Origin: an uncultured Gammaproteobacteria bacterium
Lineage (GTDB): Bacteria > Pseudomonadota > Gammaproteobacteria > Pseudomonadales > Pseudohongiellaceae
Length of the DNA stretch: 64,000 nt
Assembly (NCBI GenBank): GCA_913060695.1
Contig: CAJXUA010000003.1
Coordinates: 124,001-188,000, forward strand
Direction of reading: 5' to 3'
Part shown: one piece after another, positions 62,726 to 64,000 of the stretch
Numbering within the stretch: position 1 is the stretch's first letter
Layout: the number at the start of each line of letters is the position of its first letter
The notes under the pieces: generated by a model
What the model was told of the DNA's origin: nothing
Databases searched by the model: none
Seen by the model: only the letters and a program-made list of their open reading frames with translations
Translations under genes and position numbers: made by a program

Positions 62726-63270
62726 GTATTTGCCACCGCGTAGATGCCCGGGGCATTGCGCAAATACCCTTTGTAATCCATGCCATAGCCGAATAGATAT
62801 CGGTCTGGCGCATCTAGCCCCGTAAAGTCAGCGCGGAGCAATGCCCGATGCCGCCGGTCGTGATTCTTATCGACTAACACCGCACAGAAAACTTGCGTAG
62901 CCTTCTGCTCGAGACAGTATTCGCGAATCTTCACCAGCGTATCGCCCTCGTCCAGGATGTCGTCCACTATCAACACGGTGCGCCCTGCTATGTCGCTTGA
63001 GGGACGGGCCTTCCATTGCAAGTCCGCGCCGCTGAGTTTTTCGCGATAGCGACTGGCATGTAGGTAATCTACCTGCAAAGGAAACGCGAGACGGGTTAGC
63101 AGCTCGCCAGTGACCACCAGCGCGCCGTTCAACACACAGATCACGATAGGGTTGGATTGAGCAAGACGCTCGCTGATCTGCCTTGCTAGGCCATCCAATG
63201 CCGCCTCGACTTGCGCTTTATCGAACAAGCAGTCTGCCTCGGCGAGGACTTTATTGGCCTCCTCAATCAC
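62722..63270 (-). CDS. hpt: hypoxanthine-guanine phosphoribosyltransferase
   Basis: 182 residues from the GTG at 63270, which overlaps the nagZ stop; an upstream frame start has no homology. PRPP-binding loop TVLIVDDILDEGDTL and the conserved purine-binding VDKNHDRRHRAL. It salvages hypoxanthine and guanine into IMP and GMP. Coupled to nagZ, an arrangement seen in pseudomonads. Confidence 0.85.
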   Translation of the reverse strand: MIEEANKVLAEADCLFDKAQVEAALDGLARQISERLAQSNPIVICVLNGALVVTGELLTRLAFPLQVDYLHASRYREKLSGADLQWKARPSSDIAGRTVLIVDDILDEGDTLVKIREYCLEQKATQVFCAVLVDKNHDRRHRALLRADFTGLDAPDRYLFGYGMDYKGYLRNAPGIYAVANT

Positions 63271-64000
63271 CACGGTTCTCCGCCAGCTGCAGGGCAAGCG
63301 TGCTGGCCTGCTTCCAGCGATCGCCTCTCATCAACTCTTCGCGGTGCCACATCTTGCGCCGCTGCATGCGCACTAGGCGTGGATTAGCAGCGGCCCCCCT
63401 TGCCTCCAGATGCGCCTTGGCCGCCAATGCCATGGCCCGGTCATTGCACACCAGCACCATGTCACAACCGGCATCCAGCGCCGCGTCGACGCGTGCCTCT
63501 ATATCGCCTACTGCAGCCGCGCCGGCCATCACTAGATCGTCGCTGAAAATAACCCCATCGAAGGCCATCTCGCCCCGCAGGATGTCTTGCAGCCAGTAGG
63601 AGGAGAAGCCTGCGCAGTCCGGGTCTACTTGCGGGTAGATGACATGAGCGGGCATCACGGCATCGAGCGAGTCGATACAGGCGACGAAGGCCGCAAGATC
63701 GTTGCTGCGGATCTCATCCATGGAACGATCATCAACAGGCAATTCGAGATGACTATCAGCCGAGACACTGCCGTGGCCAGGGAAGTGCTTGCCAGTGGTC
63801 GCCATGCCAGCCTCGTGCATCCCCTCCATAAACGCATTCGCCAAAGCGGCGACTTGCACCGCATCGCGCCCAAAGGAGCGCTCACCAATCACCTTGCTAA
63901 GTCCGATATTGATGTCCAACACTGGCGCAAAACTAAAATCGAAGCCCGCACTTATCATCTCGGCTGCCATTAGCCAGCCCAGTTCAGTGGCCAGAGCTTG
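63263..64000 (-). CDS. nagZ: beta-N-acetylglucosaminidase NagZ, C-terminal part
   Basis: About 246 codons of a GH3 enzyme; the 5' end runs off the right edge. KHFPGHGSVSADSHLELP carries the catalytic His-Asp region and DGVIFSDDLVMAGA the nucleophile Asp. NagZ removes GlcNAc from anhydro-muropeptides during peptidoglycan recycling. Followed by hpt. Confidence 0.93.
   Translation of the reverse strand, partial: QALATELGWLMAAEMISAGFDFSFAPVLDINIGLSKVIGERSFGRDAVQVAALANAFMEGMHEAGMATTGKHFPGHGSVSADSHLELPVDDRSMDEIRSNDLAAFVACIDSLDAVMPAHVIYPQVDPDCAGFSSYWLQDILRGEMAFDGVIFSDDLVMAGAAAVGDIEARVDAALDAGCDMVLVCNDRAMALAAKAHLEARGAAANPRLVRMQRRKMWHREELMRGDRWKQASTLALQLAENRGD

Overview
The window is chromosomal DNA from a gammaproteobacterium, most likely a marine member of the Pseudomonadales/Cellvibrionales/Pseudohongiella-like group. 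The evidence is the gene order uvrY-uvrC-pgsA-tRNA-Gly-tRNA-Cys next to murB, a low-Mr phosphatase, kdsB, lpxK, msbA, exbDB, comEC and lolCDE, followed by rne and etfBA. No rRNA operon, prophage, CRISPR array or replication origin was seen.

Layout. 1-6 kb: the end of a DHA2-type efflux pump, a small heme protein and a complete MacA-MacB-NodT tripartite exporter. 6-18 kb is rich in signalling genes: a Kv-like channel, a REC-EAL protein with Asn at the phosphoacceptor position, a membrane protein with a degenerate EAL domain, a MipA-DUF3019-RstA-like-RstB-like operon flanked by two paralogous 165-residue exported proteins, yajD, and two tandem membrane diguanylate cyclases. 18-28 kb is accessory metabolism: a five-gene membrane/redox cluster (two DUF6644-like proteins, DUF6152, a secreted protein, cytochrome b561) that ends in a TonB-receptor remnant; an alcohol dehydrogenase behind a perfect FNR-type box; a CASTOR/POLLUX-like channel; an ArsR-SRPBCC pair; SapC; and a class-C-type serine hydrolase. 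27-32 kb holds palindromic GGGGTCAG elements, a cytochrome c/copper-monooxygenase-like secreted protein and a solitary integron gene cassette carrying a PD-(D/E)XK-like protein with its own attC site. 32-51 kb is the core: tRNA-Leu, an inserted glutamate-cysteine-ligase-like/aspartoacylase-like pair, two tRNAs, then cell-envelope genes (murB, kdsB, lpxK, msbA, comEC, lolCDE). 51-64 kb: an odd serine recombinase coupled to lolC, RNase E, ETF, small envelope proteins, a Wzz/BY-kinase, mnmH, hpt and nagZ.

How the genes work together. The 38-51 kb block supplies peptidoglycan and lipid A precursors (MurB, KdsB, LpxK), flips lipid A (MsbA), energises outer-membrane transport (ExbBD) and sends lipoproteins outward (LolCDE). 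The MacAB-NodT pump and the RstAB-like/MipA operon are probable envelope-stress or export functions. Cyclic-di-GMP enzymes (two GGDEF, one intact EAL, one degenerate EAL) form a second local theme.

The most unusual points are: the lone integron cassette (30544-31598); the uvrY/gacA homologue that has lost its phosphoacceptor Asp; the serine recombinase with two altered active-site residues translationally coupled to lolCDE; the split of the conserved pgsA-glyW-cysT-leuZ order by a two-gene insertion; and short palindromic elements that have supplied stop codons to host genes. All family names come from reading motifs by eye; no database search was run.
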